Shown here: positions 53,686 to 62,578 of the stretch, piece after piece
Numbering within the stretch: the first letter of the stretch is position 1
Layout of the letters: each line of letters opens with the position of its first letter
From: Gammaproteobacteria bacterium
GTDB lineage: Bacteria > Pseudomonadota > Gammaproteobacteria > Xanthomonadales > Wenzhouxiangellaceae
Reading direction: 5' to 3'
NCBI GenBank assembly: GCA_021772985.1
Contig: JAJFKX010000049.1
Coordinates: 186,001-250,000 of the forward strand
DNA length: 64,000 nt
Made by a program: the position numbers and the translations under genes
Notes under the pieces: generated by a model
What the model saw: only the letters and a program-made list of their open reading frames with translations
Database searches by the model: none
Told to the model about the DNA's origin: nothing

Positions 53686-54663
53686 ATGAGAGTTGTAGGC
53701 GGAATTATTGGCTTGGGGCTGGGGCTTGCTTACGCATTTTTCAGTGCGTATTTTTTTGGTGCAATGCCGGCCGGGACTTCGGTGGCAGCGCTGGCGCCCA
53801 TAGTGGGACCATTGGCGCCATTTCTTGCACCGGTATTAATATTGTTGCAGGTAGTGGCAACGGCGATAGCGATGCCATTGGCAGGAGCAATGCTGGTCTG
53901 GTTGCTGGTCACGTTATTGCTGACCTGGGCCATATACGCTATTGCTAATGCCATTTACGTGGCATCGGCCGCATTTACAGCATCCAGTTCCATACCGGCT
54001 GTGACACCCCTGGCCCCGCCCGCAGGCGAGCAGTTTTTTCTTGGCATAATGATTGGAGCTGCAGCAGGTATCAATGCTGTATTCTGGTTGCTCGCAGGAC
54101 AATTGCCGCGAACATCATTTACCCCGCCGTACGTGGCATGGAATTTTATACTTGCACTCACTGCGTTGATACCTTTTCTGGCAGTGGTGGCGGCAATATC
54201 TCTGTCCAGGGTTTATCAAACATTTGTCGGTTGGTTTGGCATTTTGATGCCTTATTCCTGGTTGGCAACAGGCGTTGGGTTGTTACTGTTTATCATTACA
54301 TTACCAATTGCGCTCGGGCAGAGTGGTGCGGCTGCACTTCGATTTGATTTCACCACGGCTACTGTTGAGCTGTCTATTAACCTGTCCGCCATTTCCGGCT
54401 TTAGCGGTGGTTTTTCGTTGGGCAACTTTACCTTTCTGATGCCGGGGCCGGCCATGCAGACGCCCTTTAATGCGCCGGGTTTATCAAGCCATGAAACCGG
54501 TCATACCCTGAACACTGCTGTACTGGGTGGTGCATTCTTGTGGGTAAATGCCATAGATGAAAATTTACCCGGGCGTATTGGGCGAAATTCCTGGGGTGAG
54601 ATGCTTGCAGAAAGTCATTTTCCACGCCCAGGTTTCCCTTACAGCCCACTATGGACGGCATAA
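53686..54663 (+). CDS. Polytopic membrane protein with HEXXH motif
   Basis: 325 residues from the ATG at 53686 (GAGGGA upstream). Six or so strongly hydrophobic segments (about 5-25, 45-68, 70-95, 115-135, 150-172, 192-215) are followed by a C-terminal region with LSSHETGHTLNTAVLGGAFLW (HETGH at about 269-273) and GEMLAESH, which could supply a third ligand. This is the zinc-metalloprotease signature, but no named family is recognised. It overlaps or abuts the next small membrane-protein gene. A membrane-embedded or membrane-anchored protease-like function is an inference. Confidence 0.6.
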   Translation: MRVVGGIIGLGLGLAYAFFSAYFFGAMPAGTSVAALAPIVGPLAPFLAPVLILLQVVATAIAMPLAGAMLVWLLVTLLLTWAIYAIANAIYVASAAFTASSSIPAVTPLAPPAGEQFFLGIMIGAAAGINAVFWLLAGQLPRTSFTPPYVAWNFILALTALIPFLAVVAAISLSRVYQTFVGWFGILMPYSWLATGVGLLLFIITLPIALGQSGAAALRFDFTTATVELSINLSAISGFSGGFSLGNFTFLMPGPAMQTPFNAPGLSSHETGHTLNTAVLGGAFLWVNAIDENLPGRIGRNSWGEMLAESHFPRPGFPYSPLWTA

Positions 54664-54665
54664 TC

Positions 54666-55166
54666 ATGACTAACGGTAATCAAAACGGACACGGCGGTTT
54701 TTCTACTTATGTACCCTGGTGGATACGTAATAAGCCACCGTCTGGAACGGGCCCCGGCAGCCAACCGGGTGGCGGCAACCCCAACCCGTCCGGCGGTTTT
54801 TGCAGTTTCTTTTATTGGACAGCCATTGTCACCGGACTAACCTTTATAGTGCTGATCGCTTTTATCATTTTGTTTCCAGTGGCAATTGTAGGGATATTAA
54901 TTGCCATGGCCGCAGCATTAGTGTTATTTCTTGTGGCTCTGGGCTTTATGGCAGCTTTTTGTAATATAAACAGCTGTAATATACACACCCTGTTTACCTG
55001 GTTGTTTATGTGGAGTGCCATTATTGTGCTGGTTGTTGGTGCTGTAGCCGGCAATGGTTTGGTGCTGTTGCTTGGTACTTGTTACGGTGCTATTGCAGGT
55101 TTGCTGGTTCGTCTTCAATGGCAGAATGCCTGTTTACCTGTGCCTACTCCTTTGAGGCGGCCCTGA
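54666..55166 (+). CDS. Small membrane protein next to HEXXH gene
   Basis: 166 residues from the ATG at 54666, two bases after the preceding stop (an ATG at 54651, overlapping that gene, is the alternative). The N-terminal 45 residues are Gly/Pro/Asn-rich (GPGSQPGGGNPNPSGG), followed by three to four membrane segments (about 55-75, 78-100, 115-135, 138-155). No family recognised. Tight linkage to the HEXXH protein suggests they act together. Confidence 0.6.
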   Translation: MTNGNQNGHGGFSTYVPWWIRNKPPSGTGPGSQPGGGNPNPSGGFCSFFYWTAIVTGLTFIVLIAFIILFPVAIVGILIAMAAALVLFLVALGFMAAFCNINSCNIHTLFTWLFMWSAIIVLVVGAVAGNGLVLLLGTCYGAIAGLLVRLQWQNACLPVPTPLRRP

Positions 55167-55270
55167 GCAGCAGGCAGAGGCAACTATGTCTACAGAATTT
55201 TGTATGATTGGGGGTTATTGAGTCGGGCATTACCGGTTCAATAATAATACATTCACCGATAGAAATAGAT

Positions 55271-55738
55271 ATGCAAACCAACCATATTGCCCTTTTGCAG
55301 ACGACGCTGGCTCTGGCCGAAGAAGCATTTCAACAAGGTGATCACCCATTCGCTGCAATATTGGTGGTTGATAACAATGTATTGATGTCGGTTAAAAATA
55401 CGGTTGTCTCAGAACAAGACCCAACCCGCCATGCAGAACTCAGTTTGTTGAGTTTGGCAGCGCGTGAGTTTGGTCCAGAGCGACTTGCCAAGGCAACTTT
55501 ATATACAAGTACCGAACCTTGCCCGATGTGTGCCGGTGCCATTTATCAGTGCGGCATTCCCCGGGTGGTTTATGCTTGTTCCGGTGAGGGGTTGCGAAAT
55601 TTGATAGGGCAGGGAGCGGCCATTCCATGCCGTGAGATATACCGGCAGGCACAGCGAGACGTTGAAGTTATTGGGCCACTGCTTGAAGAGCGGGGCTTGT
55701 TGCTTCACCAGCGGTTGAGTTGGTGGTCACCTGCATAA
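55271..55738 (+). CDS. Nucleoside/base deaminase (CDA fold)
   Basis: 155 residues from the ATG at 55271. Zinc and proton-shuttle motifs: RHAELSLLSLAAREFG (HAE) and STEPCPMCAGAIYQCGIPRVVYAC (PCxxC). Resembles the guanine deaminase/TadA-type branch; substrate undetermined. It converges on the pyrimidine operon's own deaminase gene (56205-55768), with 29 bp between stops, so two deaminases of the same fold sit tail to tail. Confidence 0.82.
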   Translation: MQTNHIALLQTTLALAEEAFQQGDHPFAAILVVDNNVLMSVKNTVVSEQDPTRHAELSLLSLAAREFGPERLAKATLYTSTEPCPMCAGAIYQCGIPRVVYACSGEGLRNLIGQGAAIPCREIYRQAQRDVEVIGPLLEERGLLLHQRLSWWSPA

Positions 55739-55767
55739 ATCGATAGCCGTAGATTGGTTGTTAAGAA

Positions 55768-56205
55768 TTACTCCCCAATATCTTCATTCCAAAGCTGCGG
55801 GGATTGTTCGATAAACACGCGCATCAGCTCGATGCATTGCTCATTTTGCAATATATCCAGACTGACACCATGATCAGTCAATAAAGCTTCCGAACCGGTG
55901 AAAGTCTGGTTTTCACCGATAACCACCTTGGGAATGCCATACAACAAAATGGCACCGGTACACATAGAGCAGGGCGATAAAGTGGTATAGATAACGCATT
56001 CCCGATAAACAGATGCGGGTAAGCGCCCGGCATTTTCCAGCGCATCCATTTCACCATGTAATACGGTGCTGCCTTGTTGAACCCGGCGATTGTGACCACG
56101 GCCGATAATCTTGCCGTTATGCATCAGCACCGATCCAATCGGGATACCACCTTCAGCAAAACCCTGCTTGGCTTCGTCAATTGCAGCTTGCATAAATGGG
56201 TCCAT
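55768..56205 (-). CDS. Cytosine deaminase, fungal Fcy1-type
   Basis: 145 residues, CDA fold. HGEMDALENAGRLPASVY and YTTLSPCSMCTGAILLYGIP, then VIGENQTFTG, and the end FIEQSPQLWNEDIGE match the fungal cytosine deaminase Fcy1 (which ends FIDERPQDWFEDIGE as I recall it) and differ from the amidohydrolase-type CodA of E. coli. It converts cytosine to uracil, feeding the reductive pathway. AAGGA precedes the ATG. Last gene of the operon, 19 bp after preA. Confidence 0.87.
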   Translation of the reverse strand: MDPFMQAAIDEAKQGFAEGGIPIGSVLMHNGKIIGRGHNRRVQQGSTVLHGEMDALENAGRLPASVYRECVIYTTLSPCSMCTGAILLYGIPKVVIGENQTFTGSEALLTDHGVSLDILQNEQCIELMRVFIEQSPQLWNEDIGE

Positions 56206-56224
56206 GCCTGGTTCCTTGTGCTTG

Positions 56225-57499
56225 TCAGGTATTGCTCATCGGGTTATTTGGATGCTGGGTCCAGTTCATATACGGCAGGCCATTATCCACTTCCACCATG
56301 CTGATACATTCGGGTACCGGGCAAACCAGATTACACAGGTTACAGCCAACACATTCATCGTCAATCACCGTATAAATGCGTTTGCCGTCAGCTGTTTTGG
56401 TTTTTGAGATGGCTTGATGCGAAGTATCTTCACAAGTGACATAACACAAACCGCATTCGATACATTTACCCGGGTCAATGCTGGCAATGGTTTTATAGTT
56501 CATATCCAGATATTGCCAGTCGGTGACATTGGGCACCGCCTGGCCACGGAAGTCATCCAGGGTACGGTAACCCTTGCTGTCCATCCAATTGCTTAAGCCA
56601 TTGGTCATTTCATCGATAATGGCGAACCCGAAGCGCATAGCGGCGGTACAGACCTGCACACTGCCGCAATTAAGCGCAATAAATTCAGCTGCATCGCGCC
56701 AGTTACTGATGCCGCCGATGCCGGATATCGGCATTCCACGGGTTTGCTCATCACGGGCGATATCGGCCACCATGTGCATGGCAATGGGCTTTACCGCAGG
56801 GCCACAATAGCCTCCGTGGGTGCCTTTGCCGGCCACGGTAGGCTGGGGCGCCATTTGATCTAGGTCGACTGAAACAATCGAATTAATGGTGTTGATCAGT
56901 GACACCGCATCGGCGCCACCGGCATGCGCAGCACGTGCAGCAAAGCGTACATCGGTGATATTCGGGGTAAGCTTCACAAATACCGGCAGATAGGTGTGCG
57001 TTTTGCACCATTCAGCTACCATCTGGATGTATTTGGGTACCTGACCTACGGCGGAACCCATGCCACGTTCGCTCATGCCATGTGGGCAACCAAAATTCAG
57101 TTCCACCGCATCGCAACCGGTTTGTTCCACCTGTTGCAGAATATTCTTCCAGGCACTTTCTTCGCAGGGCACCATCAGTGAAACCACCATGGCACGATCC
57201 GGCCAGGCTTTTTTCACCGCAGTAATTTCTTGCAGGTTCACTTCCAGTGGCCGATCGGTGATCAGCTCGATATTGTTTAAACCAACCATCCGCTGGCCGT
57301 TGTAATCTACGGCGCCATACCGTGAGCTGACGTTAACTACCGGTGGGCCAGCTTCGCCCAGGGTTTTCCAGACCACGCCACCCCAGCCAGCTTCGAACGC
57401 ACGTTCAACGTTGTATTGTTTGTCTGTTGGTGGAGCAGAGGCCAGCCAGAACGGATTGGGCGATTTGACGCCGGCAAAATTACAGCTTAAATCAGCCAT
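56225..57499 (-). CDS. preA: Dihydropyrimidine dehydrogenase subunit PreA
   Basis: 424 residues from the ATG at 57499 (GGAGGTG upstream). An FMN TIM-barrel like dihydroorotate dehydrogenase (NPFWLASAPPTDKQ, LNFGCPHGMSERGMGSA with the active-site Cys) plus two C-terminal 4Fe-4S motifs (CIECGLCYVTCEDTSH, CVGCNLCNLVCPVPEC). With PreT it reduces uracil and thymine to the dihydro forms with NADH. Its start overlaps the preT stop by 8 bp. Confidence 0.95.
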   Translation of the reverse strand: MADLSCNFAGVKSPNPFWLASAPPTDKQYNVERAFEAGWGGVVWKTLGEAGPPVVNVSSRYGAVDYNGQRMVGLNNIELITDRPLEVNLQEITAVKKAWPDRAMVVSLMVPCEESAWKNILQQVEQTGCDAVELNFGCPHGMSERGMGSAVGQVPKYIQMVAEWCKTHTYLPVFVKLTPNITDVRFAARAAHAGGADAVSLINTINSIVSVDLDQMAPQPTVAGKGTHGGYCGPAVKPIAMHMVADIARDEQTRGMPISGIGGISNWRDAAEFIALNCGSVQVCTAAMRFGFAIIDEMTNGLSNWMDSKGYRTLDDFRGQAVPNVTDWQYLDMNYKTIASIDPGKCIECGLCYVTCEDTSHQAISKTKTADGKRIYTVIDDECVGCNLCNLVCPVPECISMVEVDNGLPYMNWTQHPNNPMSNT

Positions 57500-58847
57500 G
57501 TTGCACCTCCGTGCTGAAACCTTTATGAATGGCCTCGGCGGCCAGCTTGCCATCCTGGACGGCGGCAACGGTTAAATCGGTTCCGGCGACGCAGTCACCA
57601 CCGGCATACACATCCGGTAATGACGTGCGACGTTCGTCATCGATTACAATTCGGCCTCGTTGGATGTTTAAGTCACGCAATTCGTCACCCACGGCAGTGG
57701 CATCCAGGGCTTGCCCGATGGCTTTAAATGCCATATCTGCAGCCAATTCAAATTGCTCACCGGTACCTTCCAGACGGCCATCATCATTCAACCGGGTTTT
57801 TTCAAAGGTAATGCCGGTCAAGCCATTGTCATCATGCTGGATAGCAATTGGCTGGGCCCAGGTATTGATTAACACGCCGTTGGTTTGAGCGATTTCCTGC
57901 TCGTGCCAGGTTGCACTCATCTGCTGTTGTCCACGGCGGTAAACAATAGTCACCGATTCGGCACCCAGCTTTTTGCTTTGCACCGCAATATCAATGGCGG
58001 TATTGCCACCACCAATGACCAATACCCGCCGACCGACCGGCAAACCGGTTAGGTCCTGCTGGCGGATTTTTTCGATGTAATCGACTGCGTTGAACAATCC
58101 GGGTGAATCTTCTCCATCCAGACCGAGATGATTGACGGCATTGTGTCCAAGTCCCAGAAACACTGAATCATATTCGCTGCGCAGCTCAGCAAGCTTTAAC
58201 TCAACACCCAGCGCCTTACCGGTATGCAGGGTAATCCCACCAATATCCAGAATGAATTGCACTTCTTTGGCAGCCCGTTCATCCAACATCTTATAAGCGG
58301 CGATGCCATATTCATTCAAGCCGCCGGCTTTCGGGCGGGCTTCAAACAAATCCACATGGTGGCCGTGCATAGCCAACCGATGCGCACATGCCAGCCCGGC
58401 AGGGCCGGCGCCAACCACCGCCACCCGTTTACCACTGTCGGCGGCGCGTTGAAACGGTTGTGTTTCCTGAGCGAATAAATGATCGGTGGCGTAACGCTGC
58501 AAAAGCCCGATGGTTATCGGCTTATGTTCAGCTGTGTTCATCACACATTTCAATTCACACAGCTCTTCAACCGGGCAAACATTGGCGCAAGTACCACCCA
58601 TAATATTAGCGCTGAGTATTTCAGTGGCTGCACCAGTGGCATTGCCCATTGCAATTCTGCGGATAAAGCCTGGAATATTAATCTCGGTAGGGCAGGCCTC
58701 GATACAGGGTGCATCGTGACAGAACAGGCAGCGTGCGGCCTCAGCATTTGCCTGCATGTCAGTCAGGGGCGGATGCAGGTCGCTGAAGTTATCCTGAATT
58801 TGTTGAGTGGATAATCGGCCATTGGCGATATCATGCACTGGCTTCAT
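57492..58847 (-). CDS. preT: Dihydropyrimidine dehydrogenase subunit PreT
   Basis: 451 residues from the ATG at 58847 (AAGGAAAG upstream). Two N-terminal Fe-S binding segments (CLFCHDAPCIEACP, GGTCANVCPVEELCE), then FAD (GAGPAGLACAHRLA) and NAD (GGGNTAIDIAVQSKKLG) sites, as in the GltD-type electron-transfer module. It passes electrons from NADH to PreA. The start overlaps the permease stop (ATGA). Confidence 0.94.
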   Translation of the reverse strand: MKPVHDIANGRLSTQQIQDNFSDLHPPLTDMQANAEAARCLFCHDAPCIEACPTEINIPGFIRRIAMGNATGAATEILSANIMGGTCANVCPVEELCELKCVMNTAEHKPITIGLLQRYATDHLFAQETQPFQRAADSGKRVAVVGAGPAGLACAHRLAMHGHHVDLFEARPKAGGLNEYGIAAYKMLDERAAKEVQFILDIGGITLHTGKALGVELKLAELRSEYDSVFLGLGHNAVNHLGLDGEDSPGLFNAVDYIEKIRQQDLTGLPVGRRVLVIGGGNTAIDIAVQSKKLGAESVTIVYRRGQQQMSATWHEQEIAQTNGVLINTWAQPIAIQHDDNGLTGITFEKTRLNDDGRLEGTGEQFELAADMAFKAIGQALDATAVGDELRDLNIQRGRIVIDDERRTSLPDVYAGGDCVAGTDLTVAAVQDGKLAAEAIHKGFSTEVQHG

Positions 58848-60322
58848 AAGCTTTCCTTGATGTTGCGGACCATCAACAGGTAGTAGCTGAACCCGGCCAG
58901 GGCAAAACCCAGGAACCAGGCGTAATGATAAAGTTCTACCGCAATCGGCCAATTGTCTGCCTGTAATAATCCGATTTGGACCAGAAAACCGGGGACGTTG
59001 GGCAATACGCCAATCAGTAATGCAGCAATGGCCATTGGGTTAAAACCTGCCTGATAACGGTAGCGGCCTTGGTGCCGGTATAAATCTTCGGTATACAATT
59101 GGCGACGGCGCAAGACAAAATAATCGACGATCATAATCGCTACAATCGGGCCGAGCAGGGCGGAGTAGCCGATCAGCCAGGTGAAAATGTAACCGTTGGG
59201 ATCACTCAGCAGTTTCCACGGCATCATCACAATACCGATAACCCCGGTGATATAACCACCCCGTTTAAAATTGATTTTGGCCGGCCACAGGTTGGAAAAA
59301 TCATTGGCCGGGCCCACCACATTAGCAGCCACATTGGTGGACAAGGTAGCAATCACCACCGCCAGCATCGCGAACGATACCACCAGCGGCGAATCAAAAC
59401 GGCGCACCAGTATCACCGGGTCCCATATGGCTTCGCCAAAAATCACCAAGGTGGCACTGGTGACGGCAACCCCGATAAAAGCAAAAAATGTCATGGTAAT
59501 CGGCAAGCCCAGAATCTGCCCCTTCAACTGTGAACGCTGGTTGATGGCATAGCGGGTGAAATCTGAAATGTTCAGGCTCAGGGTCGCCCAAAAACCGACC
59601 ATCGCGGTCAGCGCCGGGAAGAAAAATGCCCAGAATTCAGAACTGGAAGTGAATTGTGACGGTGCATCCAGCATTGGTCCAAAGCCATCAGCCCGGGTAT
59701 AGGCCCACATTAGCAAACCGACACCACATAACAATAAAAATGGTGCTGCCATGGTTTCCAATACCTTGATCGATTCCACTCCACGCCAGATCAGGTAAAT
59801 ATTGATACACCAGAAAATCATGAAGCAAATGAACTGGACCAGGCTGACATCCAGAAAAGCGGGCAGAATGGTCGGTGCATCCGCCAGTTGCGGTGCCATA
59901 ATCAAGGCGATGGTATAAATGGCAGCACCGCCTATCCAGGTTTGAATACCGAACCAGCCACAGGCAACAATTGCTCGCAGCAGGGCAGGTATGTTGGAAC
60001 CTCTGATACCGAATGCAGCCCGGGCAAACACTGGAAAAGGTATGCCGTAACGGGCGCCGGCATGGCCGCTGAGCAACATCGGCAATAACACGATGCAATT
60101 GCCCAGCAGTACCGTCAGCATGGCTTGCGACCAGCTCATGCCACCCTGAATCATCGAGGCGGCAATCATATAGGTGGGAATACACACCGCCATGCCCACC
60201 CACAAGGCGAAGAAATTGACCGTTTTCCAGGTTCGCCTGTTGGCGGGTACAGGCGCTATATCAGCATTGCTTAAATCGGCATCCAGTTGCAGTGCAACGG
60301 TTGATTCACTGTAAGTTGTCAT
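58844..60322 (-). CDS. NCS1-family nucleobase/hydantoin permease
   Basis: 492 residues, about twelve membrane segments. The NCS1 signatures are visible: N-terminal NFFALWVGMAVCIPTYMIAAS, HAGARYGIPFPVFARAAFGIRG and NISDFTRYAINQ. It is likely to import uracil, cytosine, hydantoin or related substrates; context favours pyrimidines. AAGGA before the ATG; 3 bp after the aminotransferase stop. Confidence 0.9.
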   Translation of the reverse strand: MTTYSESTVALQLDADLSNADIAPVPANRRTWKTVNFFALWVGMAVCIPTYMIAASMIQGGMSWSQAMLTVLLGNCIVLLPMLLSGHAGARYGIPFPVFARAAFGIRGSNIPALLRAIVACGWFGIQTWIGGAAIYTIALIMAPQLADAPTILPAFLDVSLVQFICFMIFWCINIYLIWRGVESIKVLETMAAPFLLLCGVGLLMWAYTRADGFGPMLDAPSQFTSSSEFWAFFFPALTAMVGFWATLSLNISDFTRYAINQRSQLKGQILGLPITMTFFAFIGVAVTSATLVIFGEAIWDPVILVRRFDSPLVVSFAMLAVVIATLSTNVAANVVGPANDFSNLWPAKINFKRGGYITGVIGIVMMPWKLLSDPNGYIFTWLIGYSALLGPIVAIMIVDYFVLRRRQLYTEDLYRHQGRYRYQAGFNPMAIAALLIGVLPNVPGFLVQIGLLQADNWPIAVELYHYAWFLGFALAGFSYYLLMVRNIKESL

Positions 60323-60325
60323 ATA

Positions 60326-61648
60326 TCAGGCTTCCTTAGCCAGCTGGTGCAATGCGCTATCGATGGTTTCAATAATGGTATCGATCTGTGCTGCGTTGAC
60401 CGCCAGTGGCGGCGCCAGGCGGATGACATTAACCAGTAAACCGCCTTTGCCCAACAGCAGGCCACGGTCTTTACAGATATCCATCAACCGGGCTGTTTCG
60501 GCTGCTGCAGGGGCTTTGGATTTTCTGTCCTTGACCAGCTCGATACCCATCAACAAGCCGCGGCCACGTACATCGCCAATGATCTGGTGCTGCTGCATTA
60601 ATCCCTGCAACCCATCCATCAGGCGTTTACCCATAGCCATGGCGTTATCAGCCAGCTGTTCCTGCTTGATGATATCCAGGGTAACCTTGGCCTGTACGGT
60701 TTGATAAGGGTCACAGGCAAAGGTATTGAAATACACCTTGCCGGACAGTTCATCAGCGATCTCGGAGCGCATCAACACACCACCAATCGCTGCACCATTG
60801 CCAAAGCCTTTGGCCATGGTCACGATATCGGCATCGATACCCAGACCCTTGGTCAATAACAGCTCGTGGCTGCAACGACCGGCGCCGGTCTGCACTTCAT
60901 CGCTGATGAATTTACCACCATATTCGTGCACGATCCGGGTGACCTCGGAAAAATATCTTTCTGGCGGGGTGATAAAACCTCCCACGCCCATCACAGGTTC
61001 AACCACCATTGCAGCAATTTTTCCATGGGTTGCGGTCTGGATGGTGGTTTCAACATTCTGTGCACATTCCAGGTTACAACTGTCCGGATGTTGCTTGAAT
61101 GGGCAGCGGTAGCAGTAAGGCTCCAGCGCACTGACCGCCGATGCGTTGGGTTGTGCACGGAACCGCCAGGTATGGTGGCCGCATTGTGACAGGGTGCCGG
61201 AGGTGCCGCCGTGGTAACCATGCCGGAGATTAAGCACCATGGTCTCGCCGGTGGCCTGGCGGGCCGCCATAAAGGCTAATTCATTGGCTTCCGAGCCGGA
61301 ATTGGTAAACGCTGCCCGGTCCAGCCCTTCCGGCGCTTCTTCCAGCAGGGTTTCTGCCAACTCAACCGGATAGCGGGTCAGATACAGGGTGCTGGTATGC
61401 TGGATAACATCATTTTCCAGCATCCCCATCAGTGCTTTTTTAATTTTTGGATGGTTGTGTCCTGCGGAAATACACACGATCCCGCCAATGGCATCCAGGT
61501 AGCGTTTGCCTTCTGAATCCCAAACATATTCGCCCTGGGCTTTGACCAGTTGCAGCGGCTGATCGTGATAGAGCACGGCAGTGGGCAGAAAATGCTGCTG
61601 ACGTTTGGCGATCAGCTCTTGATTGGTTGGCAGATTAGTCGTCGTCAT
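60326..61648 (-). CDS. Class III aminotransferase, probable beta-alanine transaminase
   Basis: 440 residues, PLP fold type I: DSEGKRYLDAIGGIVCISAGH, the PLP Lys in MAKGFGNGAAIGG, and DEVQTGAGR. It also has a Cys-rich insert (CYRCPFKQHPDSCNLEC) found in AGXT2-like transaminases. Between permease and amidohydrolase genes it most likely converts beta-alanine to malonate semialdehyde, completing uracil degradation; thymine would give beta-aminoisobutyrate. Confidence 0.85.
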   Translation of the reverse strand: MTTTNLPTNQELIAKRQQHFLPTAVLYHDQPLQLVKAQGEYVWDSEGKRYLDAIGGIVCISAGHNHPKIKKALMGMLENDVIQHTSTLYLTRYPVELAETLLEEAPEGLDRAAFTNSGSEANELAFMAARQATGETMVLNLRHGYHGGTSGTLSQCGHHTWRFRAQPNASAVSALEPYCYRCPFKQHPDSCNLECAQNVETTIQTATHGKIAAMVVEPVMGVGGFITPPERYFSEVTRIVHEYGGKFISDEVQTGAGRCSHELLLTKGLGIDADIVTMAKGFGNGAAIGGVLMRSEIADELSGKVYFNTFACDPYQTVQAKVTLDIIKQEQLADNAMAMGKRLMDGLQGLMQQHQIIGDVRGRGLLMGIELVKDRKSKAPAAAETARLMDICKDRGLLLGKGGLLVNVIRLAPPLAVNAAQIDTIIETIDSALHQLAKEA

Positions 61649-61689
61649 AGTTTCACCATCGATATGTGCAGGCAGCTGGTCGCCGCGTT

Positions 61690-62556
61690 TTATAATTCGA
61701 CCAGCTGGCCGTAGGTTTCGGGACGACGGTCACGGTAAAACTGCCATGTATCGCGTACTTCCTTGATCATATCGAAGTCCAAATCGGTCACCACCATTTC
61801 GTCGTTGTCTTCGCTGGCCTGCGCAATGATTTTGCCGCGCGGGTCGACGAAATAGGATGAGCCATAGAATTTGCCGATATTCCACGGGCCTTCGGTGCCT
61901 ACCCGGTTGATGGCACCGACAAAATAGCCGTTGGCAACCGCATGTGCGGGCTGCTCCAGTTCCCACAGGTACTGGGATAAACCGGCAACTGTGGCGGAAG
62001 GATTAAACACAATTTCCGCACCATTCAAGCCCAGACAGCGTGCGCCGTCAGGGAAATGGCGGTCATAACAGATATACACACCCACTTTGCCGTAAGCGGT
62101 ATCGAATACCGGATAACCCAGATTGCCTGGTTTAAAGAAAAACTTTTCCCAAAAACCGGCAACCTGAGGGATATGGTTCTTGCGGTATTTGCCCAGGTAG
62201 GTGCCATCAGCATCAATCACTGCTGCGGTGTTGTAATACACGCCGGTCATGTGCTTTTCATAAATCGGCACCACAATCACCATGTTGTATTTTTTGGCGT
62301 ATTCGCACATCAGCTGAGTGGTCGGACCATCAGGAATCAGCTCAGCGGCGTCGTACCATTTGCTGTCCTGAGAAGGGCAGAAGTACGGTCCGGTAAAAAT
62401 TTCCTGGAAACACAACATCTGTACGCCTTGTTTGCCGGCATCTTCAATATAGGGAATATGTGCTTCGATCATGGCATCGCGATGCTGGTCGCAGGATGCA
62501 GAAGTATCCAGCCGGTTGGCGAGTTGGATAATGGCCGATTTTACGATTCTCGACAT
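61690..62556 (-). CDS. Beta-ureidopropionase (nitrilase superfamily)
   Basis: 288 residues. The Glu-Lys-Cys triad is visible: LCFQEIFTGPYF (Glu), GKYRKNHIPQ (Lys), VYICYDRHFPDGAR (Cys). It resembles N-carbamoylputrescine amidase and beta-ureidopropionase; the operon fixes N-carbamoyl-beta-alanine as substrate. Starts 22 bp after the dihydropyrimidinase stop with AAGGAA upstream. Confidence 0.9.
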   Translation of the reverse strand: MSRIVKSAIIQLANRLDTSASCDQHRDAMIEAHIPYIEDAGKQGVQMLCFQEIFTGPYFCPSQDSKWYDAAELIPDGPTTQLMCEYAKKYNMVIVVPIYEKHMTGVYYNTAAVIDADGTYLGKYRKNHIPQVAGFWEKFFFKPGNLGYPVFDTAYGKVGVYICYDRHFPDGARCLGLNGAEIVFNPSATVAGLSQYLWELEQPAHAVANGYFVGAINRVGTEGPWNIGKFYGSSYFVDPRGKIIAQASEDNDEMVVTDLDFDMIKEVRDTWQFYRDRRPETYGQLVEL

Positions 62557-62578
62557 GAGTATTCCTTGCTGATTTCAA

